From the NCBI GenBank assembly GCA_900552755.1, contig USAY01000019.1, positions 1-22,028 of the forward strand: a stretch of 22,028 nucleotides of DNA, read 5' to 3'. Of the stretch, positions 1 through 7,091 are shown one piece after another (the stretch's first letter is position 1; each line of letters begins with the position of its first letter). The notes beneath the pieces are model-generated. The model saw nothing but the letters and a program-made list of their open reading frames with translations. It was not told where the DNA came from and did no database searches. The stretch comes from an uncultured Collinsella sp. Its GTDB lineage: Bacteria > Actinomycetota > Coriobacteriia > Coriobacteriales > Coriobacteriaceae. The position numbers and the translations under genes are program-made.

Positions 1-204
1 CTGCAGAAAACCAAGGAGGCGTTGCTGTCCTCCGAGAACAATCTGCGCCTGGCCAACAAGAAGGCCGATGATCTTACCATTCGCAAGCTCACGTGGGGCA
101 ACAAGACCATGAAGGCCGCCTTTGACGAGGCGCGCGGGGCTGCGCCGGAGACAAATGATGAGCCAGCCGAGGCGGATTCGTATGAGGTCGAGGATACCGA
201 GTAG
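1..204 (+). CDS. C-terminal end of a DUF2130-type protein (5' end outside window)
   Basis: The reading frame is open from the first base of the window to the TAG at 202-204, giving 67 residues with no internal start that looks genuine. It begins with a charged helical stretch (KTKEALLSSENNLRLANKKA) followed by DLTIRKLTWGNKTMKAAFDEA. This strongly resembles the conserved C-terminus of DUF2130 proteins, which are long coiled-coil proteins of unknown function whose last part carries a conserved ~DLTIKRLTRGNPTMKAKF~ motif. The final 25 residues are acidic and probably disordered. The gene ends 20 bp before a bidirectional hairpin terminator and is convergent with the helicase gene on the other strand. 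The family call rests on remembered motif similarity only. Confidence 0.6.
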   Translation: MQKTKEALLSSENNLRLANKKADDLTIRKLTWGNKTMKAAFDEARGAAPETNDEPAEADSYEVEDTE

Positions 205-223
205 GGGATAGCGTATCGCGCAA

Positions 224-261
224 AAGCGGGGCCGCTGGCGATGTTGCCAGCGACCCCGCTT
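224..261. terminator. Bidirectional intrinsic terminator between convergent genes
   Basis: An 8-bp outer stem (224-231 with 254-261, AAGCGGGG/CCCCGCTT) and a 7-bp inner stem (233-239 with 246-252, CGCTGGC/GCCAGCG) are separated by a single C/A mismatch and close a 6-nt loop. The plus-strand side runs into TCGTTTCGTTTC. On the minus strand the stem is followed by TTTTGCG. It lies exactly between the stop codons of two convergent genes, so it can serve both. Confidence 0.85.
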
Positions 262-283
262 CGTTTCGTTCCATTGTGCCCGG

Positions 284-2965
284 CTAGTCCTCGAGCAGGT
301 CCTCGATAAAGCCGACGCGGTAGTTTTTGAAGATGACCTCGCCGCCGTCTTGCGTGGCGTCCAGATCGACATCGCCCATGATGCCAAAATCGTGGTCGCC
401 ATCCTCGTCAGCAAAGATCTGGTGCACGTGCCATACGTGCGCGGTCTTCTCGTCGGACTCGTCGATGGAAAACATCGCGGCGCTGCGGGCATCTCCGTCG
501 GTGAGGATTTCCTCGTGCTGCTCGTGGTAAGCGTCGAGTGCTTTTTGCCAGCGGATCTCGCTCATGCCCCAGTCGTCGTCGAGCGCGCCCAGGTCGCGAA
601 CATGCTCGCGGGCGGCAAGGGTCACGCGGCGGAAGAGCGCGTTGCGCACCAGCAGGGTGCAGCCACGGCGGTCTGCCACGACCTCGTCGATGCCCTGCGG
701 CGGCGCGGCGTCGAGCGCAGCCGGGTTGCCGGCGTTCTCCCACTCGTCCACCAGGCTCGAGTCCACCGAGCGCACCACAAAGCCCAGCCACGAAATGATG
801 TCGCGCAAGCGCTCGTCGCGCTTCTCAATGGGCACGGTGCGATCGAGCGAGCGGTAGGCCTCGGCCAGGTAGCGCAGCAGAATGCCCTCGGAGCGGGCGA
901 TGCCGAGCTTTTGGATATAGCCCTTAAAGTCGCTCGCGCTCTCCAGCATATCGCGCAGGACGCTCTTGGGCGAGAGCTGGTAGTCGTTGGCCCAGGGCAC
1001 TTCCTGGCAGTACTTATCAAAGGCGGCGTCGAGCAGCTCCTCGAGCGGCTTTTCGTAGGTGACATCTTGGATGCGCTCCAGGCGCTCCTCGTACTCGACA
1101 CCGTCAGCCTTCATCTCGGCCATGGCACGGTCACGCGCGGTACGCTCCTGCGCGCGCAGCACCTGTTTGGGGTCCTCGAGCGTCGCCTCAACCATCGAGA
1201 TGAGGTCCATGGTATAGGTCTCGCTCTCGGGATCAAGTAGCTCCAGCGCGGCAAGCAAAAACGGTGAGAGCGGCTGATCGAGCGCAAAGTCCTCGGGCAG
1301 GTCGACTGTCAGCGCATAGTCGATGTCGGGCGCGGCGTCGGCTGGGGCGTCGGGTGCGAGCGGCACCTCGGTGCGCACGACGACGCCGGAGTCGATGAGC
1401 GTGGCGAAGATCTCGTCGGCGCGAACCTCGAGCTTCGCCTTTTCCTCGGGCGTTTGCAGGCTCGTCTCGATGAGATCGTGCACGCGGGCACGGGCGTTGC
1501 CGCCCTGCTCGACCACGCTAATCACCATGGAGTGCGTGATGCTCAGGCGCGGTTTGAGCGTCTCGGGCTGCGTCTCGATCAGGCGCTCAAAGGTCTGCTT
1601 GTTCCAGGTGACAAAGCCCTCGGGAGCTTTCTTCTTTTTAATCTTGCGGAGCTTTTTGGGGTCATCGCCCGCTTTGGCCATGAGCTTGGCGTTCTCAATC
1701 TCGTGCTCCGGCGCCTCGGCGATGACCATGCCCTCGGTGTCGAAGCCCGAGCGGCCAGCGCGACCGGCGATCTGATGGAATTCGCGGGCGCGCAGGCGAC
1801 GCATCTTGTAACCATCGAACTTGGTGAGCGCGGTGAGCACCACGGTGTGGATGGGCACATTGATGCCGACGCCAAGTGTGTCGGTGCCGCAGATGACGGG
1901 CAGCAATCCCTGCTGCGCCAGGCGCTCGACCAGCAAGCGATAGCGCGGCAGCATGCCGGCGTGGTGCACGCCGACGCCGCAGCCGAGCAGGCGCTTGAGG
2001 ATCTTGCCGAAGGCGGTCGAGAAGCTCGTGCCCTTGGCCGCTTCCTTGATGGCCTCGCGCTGCTCCTTGCTGGCAATGCCAAAGTTGGCGAGCGACTGTG
2101 CCGTGGCAAGCGCGGCGTCCTGACTAAAGTGCACGATGTAGAGTGGGGCCTCTCCGCGGCGCATGGCGAGCTCGACGGTGCCCTCGAGGGAGGTCGTCAC
2201 ATAGTCGTAGCTCAGCGGAACAGGGCGCGGGGCGTCGACAACCAGGTCGCAAGCAGCGCCGGTGTGCTCCTCGAGCGAGGCGGCGATCGCGGTGACATCG
2301 CCGAGCGTGGCGCTCATGAGCATGAATTGCGTGTGAGGCAGGGCGAGCAGTGGCACCTGCCAGGCCCAACCGCGATCGGGGTCGGCAAAGTAGTGGAACT
2401 CGTCCATGGCGACGCAGCCAACATCGGCATCTTCGCCCTCGCGCAGTGCGTCGTTGGCAAGGATTTCTGCCGTGCAACAGATGACGGGCGCCTTGGTGTT
2501 GATGTGCGTGTCGCCGGTGATCATGCCGACGTTATCGCGGCCGAGCACCTGCACAAGGTCGAAAAACTTCTCACTGACCAGAGCCTTGATAGGAGCCGTG
2601 TAGTAGCAGCGCTTGCCCTGCGCCATGCCCATAAAGAGCATTCCCAGCGCGACGAGCGATTTACCCGATCCGGTCGGTGTTCCCAAAATGACATGGTCAC
2701 CGGCGGCTAGATCCATGAGGGCCTCTTCCTGGTGGTCCCACAGCTCAATACCGCGATCGCTCGTCCATTCAAAGAAACGTTCGAAGGCCTGATCGGGCGT
2801 GAGCCACGGTTCGGGCTCACTGCCATCCTCGGGCTCCCACCAGGTGGGGGAGAGCGCGCCGAGCGAACCGAACTCGGCTTCGGTTCCCGTGCCGCCCGAG
2901 AATGAGCTGGCGGCTCCGGCGCCGGAAACGGTGCTGGCGGTGGTGTCTGTCGTGGTCTGTGCCAT
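284..2965 (-). CDS. Ski2/Mtr4-like DEAD/DEAH-box RNA helicase with DUF3516-type C-terminus
   Basis: This 893-aa protein has a complete superfamily II helicase core: Walker A GTPTGSGKS (about residues 95-103), motif II MDEFHYF (187-193, a DEFH variant of DEVH), motif III SAT (218-220), motif V GTDTLGVGINVP (360-371) and motif VI HQIAGRAGR (397-405). The HQIAGRAGR form and the GVGINVP motif are typical of the Ski2/Mtr4 group of RNA helicases. The roughly 450-residue acidic C-terminal part matches the DUF3516 type found in actinobacterial helicases. The likely role is ATP-driven RNA unwinding in RNA turnover or ribosome work, in the cytosol. An upstream in-frame ATG at 3136 would add 57 residues, but that stretch is cysteine- and histidine-rich and reads through an inverted repeat. 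The start at 2965 follows GAGAGAAAG and gives a typical Ser/Thr-rich N-terminus. The gene is preceded by a 299-bp spacer. Confidence 0.88.
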   Translation of the reverse strand: MAQTTTDTTASTVSGAGAASSFSGGTGTEAEFGSLGALSPTWWEPEDGSEPEPWLTPDQAFERFFEWTSDRGIELWDHQEEALMDLAAGDHVILGTPTGSGKSLVALGMLFMGMAQGKRCYYTAPIKALVSEKFFDLVQVLGRDNVGMITGDTHINTKAPVICCTAEILANDALREGEDADVGCVAMDEFHYFADPDRGWAWQVPLLALPHTQFMLMSATLGDVTAIAASLEEHTGAACDLVVDAPRPVPLSYDYVTTSLEGTVELAMRRGEAPLYIVHFSQDAALATAQSLANFGIASKEQREAIKEAAKGTSFSTAFGKILKRLLGCGVGVHHAGMLPRYRLLVERLAQQGLLPVICGTDTLGVGINVPIHTVVLTALTKFDGYKMRRLRAREFHQIAGRAGRSGFDTEGMVIAEAPEHEIENAKLMAKAGDDPKKLRKIKKKKAPEGFVTWNKQTFERLIETQPETLKPRLSITHSMVISVVEQGGNARARVHDLIETSLQTPEEKAKLEVRADEIFATLIDSGVVVRTEVPLAPDAPADAAPDIDYALTVDLPEDFALDQPLSPFLLAALELLDPESETYTMDLISMVEATLEDPKQVLRAQERTARDRAMAEMKADGVEYEERLERIQDVTYEKPLEELLDAAFDKYCQEVPWANDYQLSPKSVLRDMLESASDFKGYIQKLGIARSEGILLRYLAEAYRSLDRTVPIEKRDERLRDIISWLGFVVRSVDSSLVDEWENAGNPAALDAAPPQGIDEVVADRRGCTLLVRNALFRRVTLAAREHVRDLGALDDDWGMSEIRWQKALDAYHEQHEEILTDGDARSAAMFSIDESDEKTAHVWHVHQIFADEDGDHDFGIMGDVDLDATQDGGEVIFKNYRVGFIEDLLED

Positions 2966-3086
2966 GTGGTTGCTTTCTCTCGCGTTTGTCCGCCAACTAT
3001 TATGGCGTAGCGTCGCATCGATGCGTTCGCAGGCAAGAAAATGCAGGAAATGGGCGTTCTGCCCAGCCGTTTGGTGCAGTTGCCAG

Positions 3087-3209
3087 CTAAGTGAGTAGAC
3101 TTTTTGCAATATCGCGAGCACATGGCTTTTGCGCAAGGGCTCTACCTGCGGTTTTAGTATTGGTTATGCGGGTTGTGCTTGGCTATTGCAAAAAAGTCTA
3201 CTCACTTAG
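3087..3209. repeat. 25/26-nt near-perfect inverted repeat flanking a 72-bp spacer
   Basis: The left arm (3087-3111) starts CTAAGTGAGTAGACTTTTTG, and the right arm (3184-3209) is its exact reverse complement except for one extra T in the T-run. The arms flank 72 bp (3112-3183) with no gene. The whole lies in the 299-bp spacer (2966-3264) between trmB and the helicase gene, which holds no other clear feature. The spacer must contain the helicase promoter, if it has its own. Possible roles are paired operator sites, a structured 5' leader, or a small MITE/REP-like element. No target-site duplication is visible at the edges, and no third copy was seen in the window. Confidence 0.8.
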
Positions 3210-3264
3210 ATTTGAGGGTCGTTTGTTGGCGCCTATTCGCGCTTGTTTGCCGACGTCGCGACCA

Positions 3265-4113
3265 TCAGAAGCCCCTAGGATCCTGCGGTAGGCGCTTCTT
3301 GCCCTTGCGGGCACGGTTTCTAAAGTTCTCGACGGCCTCTTCCATGCCCAGAGGCACATAGGCGAGCTCATCGAGGTTATCGGGCAGGTAGCAGGCTAGG
3401 CTTTGCTCCTGCGCGCGCCCCGCCGCGAGCTGTTCATCGCTGGGCTGCGCTCCAGGTGTGGCGCAAATGCCATAGACGGCGGCGCCCATCTCGCGCGTGC
3501 GGCGCTCGTACTCGGTCTCGGGATGCTCGGGATGGTCGCGGCGGACGTTGTCGCTTACCCAAAGCGTGTCGTAGCCGGCCGCGGTAAACTGCCCTAGGGC
3601 GTAGTCGCGCAATGGCTTGCTGTCGGTGCGCAGCGTGACGGTGGCGCCGGCTGCAAAGAGCGGGCGGTAGAGCATCAGATGGTCGACATGGACGAGTCGT
3701 TTTTTGGCGTACTTGGCCTTGGGCTGCGGCGTGGGAAAGTTAATGGTGATGACATCGAGCTCGCCTGCGGCAAACAGCTGCGGCAGCGATGCGGCGCCTC
3801 GGGGCAGGACGAGTGCGTTGGTCAGTTCCTGCTCGCAGATTTTCTGTGCGGCATAGGCGATGCAGATGGGCTCCTGGTCCATACCGATAAAGAGGGTGTT
3901 TGGCTCGTGGACCGCGCGCTCTACAAGGTACGTTCCCTTGCCACAGCCAAGATCCAGGTGAAGGTGTTCAAAGGGCTTGCTGCCTGCGGGCGCACAGGCC
4001 TTGCGCCAATCTCCGGCATAAGCCTCGGGGTTTGTCTCAATCGCATCGGCGTAGCGTTCCAGGCGCTCCTCGAGCACAAAGTTCTTAGGCGTGCGAACGT
4101 GGATGGCTCCCAT
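3265..4113 (-). CDS. trmB: tRNA (guanine-N7-)-methyltransferase
   Basis: TrmB uses S-adenosylmethionine to methylate N7 of guanine 46 in the tRNA variable loop. The 282-aa product shows the SAM-binding motif LHLDLGCGKG (51-60), the acidic MDQEP at the end of the next strand (78-82), and NFPTPQPKAKYAKKRLVH (125-142) in place of the usual NFPDPWPKKRH. It also has the TEYE substrate-binding motif at 200-203, followed by RRTREMG. A C-terminal extension of about 60 residues ends in a basic RARKGKKRLPQD tail and is longer than in the Escherichia coli enzyme. The start is fixed by AAGGAG six bases upstream of the ATG. The gene lies 117 bp downstream of another methyltransferase gene in the same direction. 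A dyad and a TTGACG box in that gap suggest it has its own promoter. Confidence 0.93.
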   Translation of the reverse strand: MGAIHVRTPKNFVLEERLERYADAIETNPEAYAGDWRKACAPAGSKPFEHLHLDLGCGKGTYLVERAVHEPNTLFIGMDQEPICIAYAAQKICEQELTNALVLPRGAASLPQLFAAGELDVITINFPTPQPKAKYAKKRLVHVDHLMLYRPLFAAGATVTLRTDSKPLRDYALGQFTAAGYDTLWVSDNVRRDHPEHPETEYERRTREMGAAVYGICATPGAQPSDEQLAAGRAQEQSLACYLPDNLDELAYVPLGMEEAVENFRNRARKGKKRLPQDPRGF

Positions 4114-4135
4114 GAGGCTCCTTGGTCATAAGTAT

Positions 4136-4162
4136 GGAACGCATAGCTGCACGTTCCGTCAA
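4136..4162 (-). promoter_or_regulatory. Putative trmB promoter box overlapped by an operator-like dyad
   Basis: Read on the minus strand, TTGACG (4162-4157) resembles a -35 box. It runs directly into the 22-bp dyad GGAACG-N10-CGTTCC (4157-4136), whose centre (AG/CT) is also complementary. The candidate -10 region is poor: TTCCAT at 17 bp spacing, with CATACT a little downstream. The dyad would cover the promoter spacer and so could be a repressor site. Assignment is by eye only. Confidence 0.35.
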
Positions 4163-4230
4163 TGGGTTGAAAAGGGTGGGCATAGTTTGCCCGAAAGAAG
4201 CGGCACGGCTCGGCGGCGAGTCGCCGATAC

Positions 4231-5103
4231 CTACAGGCGCTTGAGAATCACATAGCGGTTGAGCTCGCCGCTGCGACCGTCGGCATGGAAACGCTCAAGC
4301 TCGCGCACGGGGACCTCGCCACTCTTGTAGAACGTACGGACGCCGCGCACCAGGTCGGTGATCTGCTGATCGTCAAAGTGATGACAATAGCGGTAGGCGT
4401 GGCGGTCGTTTTGCCAGCCAATGAGGTGGTCGCCGGCTTCAAACTGCGCGGAATCGTAACCCTCAAACGGCGGGGTGAGCTCGGCGCGGGCCTCGGCGCG
4501 AACAGCCTTGCGCGCCATGCGCTCGTCGTTCATAAACTCCCAAAAGCTGATGGCGATGATGCCGCCCGGGCGCGTCTGACGCACCAGAGCGTCGAGCACG
4601 CGTACACGGTACTCGCACGACGGCACATGGTGCATAAAGCCAAAGCAGACCGAGATGTCGGCGAGCGGGGCGTCGAAAAGCACGTCGGGCGTCTCGGCGG
4701 GGTTGAGCTTCATAAGGGCGTCGAGCACGTCGAGTTCCTGGAAGTGCAGGTTGGGAATGCGCAGCGCGTGGCCATGTGCATCGATGGCCAGGTCTTGGCA
4801 CGAGTCGACACCATAGAACTCAAACGGGCAGCTGGCATCTGCCGAGGGGTTTGCGCCATCGACGCCCTTGGCGGCAAGTGCGCCGCCGGCGGCAAAGTTC
4901 TCGAATCGCATATTGCCACAGGCAAGATCGAAGACGCGGACGGGATGCTCGATCGTGGCGACGTCGAGCTGTTCGAGCGCGATATCCATGGTGCGTACCC
5001 AGCCGGGCCACGGGGCCTGGCGCGTATCGGAAAAGGAAGCGGAGTGCTCGCGATAGAACGTGTTGTTGAGCTGGATGAGCGATGAGGCGAAATCGCGGTT
5101 CAC
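4231..5103 (-). CDS. Trm9/ALKBH8-like class I SAM-dependent methyltransferase
   Basis: The 290-aa product begins with NTFYREHSASFSDTRQAPWP (13-32), which parallels the conserved N-terminal stretch of Trm9/ALKBH8 methyltransferases (AxHFSxTRxxPWP) just before motif I. Motif I is VFDLACGNMRF (57-67), followed by FYGVDSCQDL (96-105). The catalytic region CFGFMHHVPSCEYR (153-166) and RPGGIIAISFWEF (178-190) also recall Trm9 (IHH, then GG..LIYVWA). In eukaryotes this family methylates cm5U34 of tRNA to mcm5U, and bacterial members are mostly uncharacterised. An ATG-initiated form starting at 5238 is possible. The GTG at 5103 is preferred because GGAGGGAG lies nine bases upstream and the family N-terminus begins there. 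The gene is divergent from the XRE regulator gene. The methyltransferase fold is certain; the substrate is inferred. Confidence 0.8.
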   Translation of the reverse strand: MNRDFASSLIQLNNTFYREHSASFSDTRQAPWPGWVRTMDIALEQLDVATIEHPVRVFDLACGNMRFENFAAGGALAAKGVDGANPSADASCPFEFYGVDSCQDLAIDAHGHALRIPNLHFQELDVLDALMKLNPAETPDVLFDAPLADISVCFGFMHHVPSCEYRVRVLDALVRQTRPGGIIAISFWEFMNDERMARKAVRAEARAELTPPFEGYDSAQFEAGDHLIGWQNDRHAYRYCHHFDDQQITDLVRGVRTFYKSGEVPVRELERFHADGRSGELNRYVILKRL

Positions 5104-5112
5104 GGCGCGGAA

Positions 5113-5120
5113 CTCCCTCC
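5113..5120 (-). promoter_or_regulatory. Ribosome binding site that decides the GTG start of the Trm9-like gene
   Basis: GGAGGGAG on the minus strand lies nine bases before the GTG at 5103. No comparable site precedes the upstream in-frame ATGs at 5151 or 5238, so the short form of the protein is preferred. Confidence 0.65.
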
Positions 5121-5221
5121 GTTGGCGGTGCGAAATAAACAGTACGACCATACTACCGTTAACGCCGCAACGGGGACAACCGAGCTGCGGCTCATTGCTT
5201 TGTTTGGACACATTTCCGCAG

Positions 5222-5252
5222 CTCATATGTGCCCGCAACCGCCAGTTGTCAA
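5222..5252 (-). promoter_or_regulatory. Putative promoter of the Trm9-like methyltransferase gene
   Basis: A perfect -35 box TTGACA (minus strand, 5252-5247) is followed after 19 bp by TATGAG (5227-5222), with CATATG overlapping at 17 bp. It would give a leader of about 110 nt before the GTG at 5103. A second, weaker pair (TTGTCC, 18 bp, TAGTAT) lies closer to the gene. The rest of the 267-bp divergent region (5104-5370) should also hold the XRE gene promoter, but no convincing box was found for it. Confidence 0.4.
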
Positions 5253-5370
5253 AAATCTCACTAGAATAGGTGGCATGCTTTTGGCGGTGGCGGATAGATT
5301 TTTAACTGTGCAAGGCGCCTTAAGAACACAAACGGTCCGGCGGCACGGCTGGCATCACATAGGAGGAACC

Positions 5371-6093
5371 ATGAATGTAGAAACTGCGCAGCGGCTCGCC
5401 GACCTTCGCCGCAGCAAGGGCTTTAGCCAAGAAGGGCTGGCGCGAAAGCTGGGGCTGTCGCGCCAGGCGGTTAGTAAATGGGAGCGTGCGGAGAGCTCGC
5501 CCGATACCGAGAACCTGATCTCGCTCGCCAAGCTCTATGGTGTGAGTCTGGACGAGCTGCTCAATCCGAGCGATGAGATTGAGGACGATATCGAGTTTGA
5601 GAACGAGGACCGCGCTCGTCAGCGCGAGGCCGAGGCGGCAGAGCGCGCCCGCACCCATGAGGCGGCGGCGCGCGCCACCGAGGCGGCAACGCAGGCAAGT
5701 GACGCGGCAGCCAAGGCGGCGCAGGCGGCAAGCTGGAGTGCGCAGGCTGCCAATGCGGCGACGGCTCAGATGACGGGTACCGGTGCGGCTGGTCCGACTC
5801 CGGTGAAGGGTCCGTTCCAGTCATTCCCGTATTGGGCCGTGTGCTGGCTGCTGTTCTTTTTACTGATGTTCCTGTTTGGTGCCGGCCCCTTTGCTGCGCT
5901 GATCTTCTTCACGATTCCCATCTATCACTGGGTGGCGCGTGCACTCGATGGCGATTGGGCGCGCGGGGATATTCAGGTTGGTCCGGCACCGGTGGCGGTC
6001 AGGGCCCAGGGGAAGGATACTTCTGCGGAACCTGATGCTGACGTGGCTACCGCGGCCACCGCTGAGCCATGTGCCAAAGAAGGTGACGAATGA
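5371..6093 (+). CDS. Membrane-anchored XRE-family transcriptional regulator
   Basis: The 240-aa protein has an N-terminal helix-turn-helix (about 7-61). It contains RLADLRRSKGFSQEGLARKL and LSRQAVSKWERAESSPDTEN, the classic XRE signature, and ends with LYGVSLDELLN. An acidic linker is followed by an Ala/Glu/Arg-rich helix (84-134) that is probably a coiled coil or stalk. Two hydrophobic segments (about 152-170 and 172-189) and a Pro/Ala/acidic tail complete it. It should bind DNA while tethered to the membrane and sense an envelope signal, a layout common in Gram-positive XRE regulators paired with a membrane protein. AGGAGGAA five bases upstream fixes the ATG. The stop overlaps the start of the DUF4097 gene (ATGATGA), so the two are translationally coupled. 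It probably regulates its own operon and perhaps the divergent methyltransferase gene. Confidence 0.88.
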   Translation: MNVETAQRLADLRRSKGFSQEGLARKLGLSRQAVSKWERAESSPDTENLISLAKLYGVSLDELLNPSDEIEDDIEFENEDRARQREAEAAERARTHEAAARATEAATQASDAAAKAAQAASWSAQAANAATAQMTGTGAAGPTPVKGPFQSFPYWAVCWLLFFLLMFLFGAGPFAALIFFTIPIYHWVARALDGDWARGDIQVGPAPVAVRAQGKDTSAEPDADVATAATAEPCAKEGDE

Positions 6094-6992
6094 TGAAGCT
6101 TTCGCATGAATCCAAGCTGCGCCTGGGCGTCGGCATCGGAGCGTTTGTACTGATTATCGGGCTTGTTTTTGGCGTTTCGCGGACTTTGATTCATTTTGAT
6201 GGCCCGTGGGATCTCGACGATGTTATACCCGGCTTGTCCGGTATGGACGATGTGGTTGATGACGACGATTTTATGAACGATGGCGGTAACTATTCCGCTC
6301 GGCCTCAGCAGCTTTCGTGTACGACCTTTGATGCCGATGAGTTTCGCTACCTCGATTTCGATATCGATGCGGCTACGGTGGACGTCAAGGTTATTGATGG
6401 TAACAAGGCTCGCGTTATCGAGCGGGGACGCGTTGCCAATGGTATGGATGCCTCCAAGGCCGCGACGCAGAACATCGCATCCGTCGAGGACTCGACGCTC
6501 AAGGTTTCCCAGTTTGGAAGTGATGACGGTAAGGCAATCGATCGCTCAGTTACGGTCGAGCTGCCGCGCCGTGTTGCCGAACATCTGAAGGGAGTCAACG
6601 CGCACGTGGGCTCGGGTGATCTGCAGATTGCCGGTGTCACCTGTGATGGTTTCGACCTTTTCCTGGGTGCGGGAGATGTAGAGTTTGCGGGCAGCGTGAC
6701 TGATTCGCTCAGTGCTGAGGTCGGTTCGGGCGATGTGACGTTCGAGCTCTACCAGGCCCCCGCGAAGTCGATGGACGTGAGTGTGGGCTCGGGCGATGTG
6801 GAGATGATGGTTCCGAACTCGACGGGCTTTAAGGCGAGCCTTACCTTGGGCAGCGGCGACTTCGAGAGCGATTTCCTTCCGCTTGGCTACGACGGCGAGA
6901 CCATTTTGAATCTTGAATTCGATAACGGCGATAAGTCTGCTACGTATCGTTTTGAGGTCGGTTCGGGCGACATGTCATTTGATTCAGAGTGA
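6090..6992 (+). CDS. DUF4097-family membrane-anchored beta-ladder protein
   Basis: The 300-aa protein has a short basic N-terminus, one transmembrane helix (about 12-34), an acidic Asp-rich segment (41-64) and a long beta-repeat domain. The repeat core (V/L)G(S/A)GD(hydrophobic) occurs at about 173, 192, 211, 232, 253 and 290, a spacing of 19-21 residues (37 for the last). This is typical of the DUF4097/putative adhesin beta-strand repeat family, which includes LiaG-like proteins. The domain should face outside the cell. The family is often encoded with XRE or sigma/anti-sigma-type regulators and linked to envelope stress. The start overlaps the regulator gene by four bases, with a second ATG three bases later also possible. 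A strong terminator follows the gene, so this is a two-gene operon. The molecular role is unknown. Confidence 0.85.
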   Translation: MMKLSHESKLRLGVGIGAFVLIIGLVFGVSRTLIHFDGPWDLDDVIPGLSGMDDVVDDDDFMNDGGNYSARPQQLSCTTFDADEFRYLDFDIDAATVDVKVIDGNKARVIERGRVANGMDASKAATQNIASVEDSTLKVSQFGSDDGKAIDRSVTVELPRRVAEHLKGVNAHVGSGDLQIAGVTCDGFDLFLGAGDVEFAGSVTDSLSAEVGSGDVTFELYQAPAKSMDVSVGSGDVEMMVPNSTGFKASLTLGSGDFESDFLPLGYDGETILNLEFDNGDKSATYRFEVGSGDMSFDSE

Positions 6993-7039
6993 CGGGCGGT
7001 TATCGAAGACTTATATACCATAGCTGCGCTGTTTGATGG

Positions 7040-7079
7040 AGGCGCCGGAGCCGTGACGGGCTCCGGCGCCTTTGCCTTT
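7040..7079 (+). terminator. Strong intrinsic terminator of the XRE-DUF4097 operon
   Basis: A perfect 12-bp stem (GGCGCCGGAGCC, 7041-7052, with GGCTCCGGCGCC, 7059-7070) closes a 6-nt loop and is followed by TTTGCCTTT. It ends only about 12 bases before the elp3 start codon, so elp3 cannot rely on read-through. Confidence 0.92.
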
Positions 7080-7091
7080 ACAATGGGGTCA
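7079..7091 (+). promoter_or_regulatory. -10 element giving a leaderless elp3 transcript
   Basis: TACAAT (7079-7084) matches the actinobacterial -10 consensus TANNNT. It is followed by six bases (GGGGTC) and then the A of the ATG at 7091, which is where transcription would start. There is no Shine-Dalgarno site. GTGACG (7053-7058), the loop of the upstream terminator, is a possible distant -35 element (20-bp spacer). This geometry is the known signature of leaderless genes in actinobacteria. Confidence 0.6.

Noticed and set aside
1454..2710. A 418-codon plus-strand frame opposite the DUF3516 helicase.
   Set aside because: It lies antisense to an intact helicase core and has no motif of its own.
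2966..3136. A 57-residue N-terminal extension of the DUF3516 helicase.
   Set aside because: It would read through one arm of the inverted repeat, has atypical Cys/His-rich content and no ribosome site. The ATG at 2965 is better supported.
4196..4225. A GC-rich hairpin after the Trm9-like gene as a terminator.
   Set aside because: The stem is only about 5 bp and the following T-run is short and distant, so it is too weak to call.
5641..5770. Ala-rich repeats in the XRE gene as a nucleotide tandem repeat.
   Set aside because: The bases do not repeat in register. It is an Ala/Glu/Arg-rich helix encoded with biased GC-rich codons.
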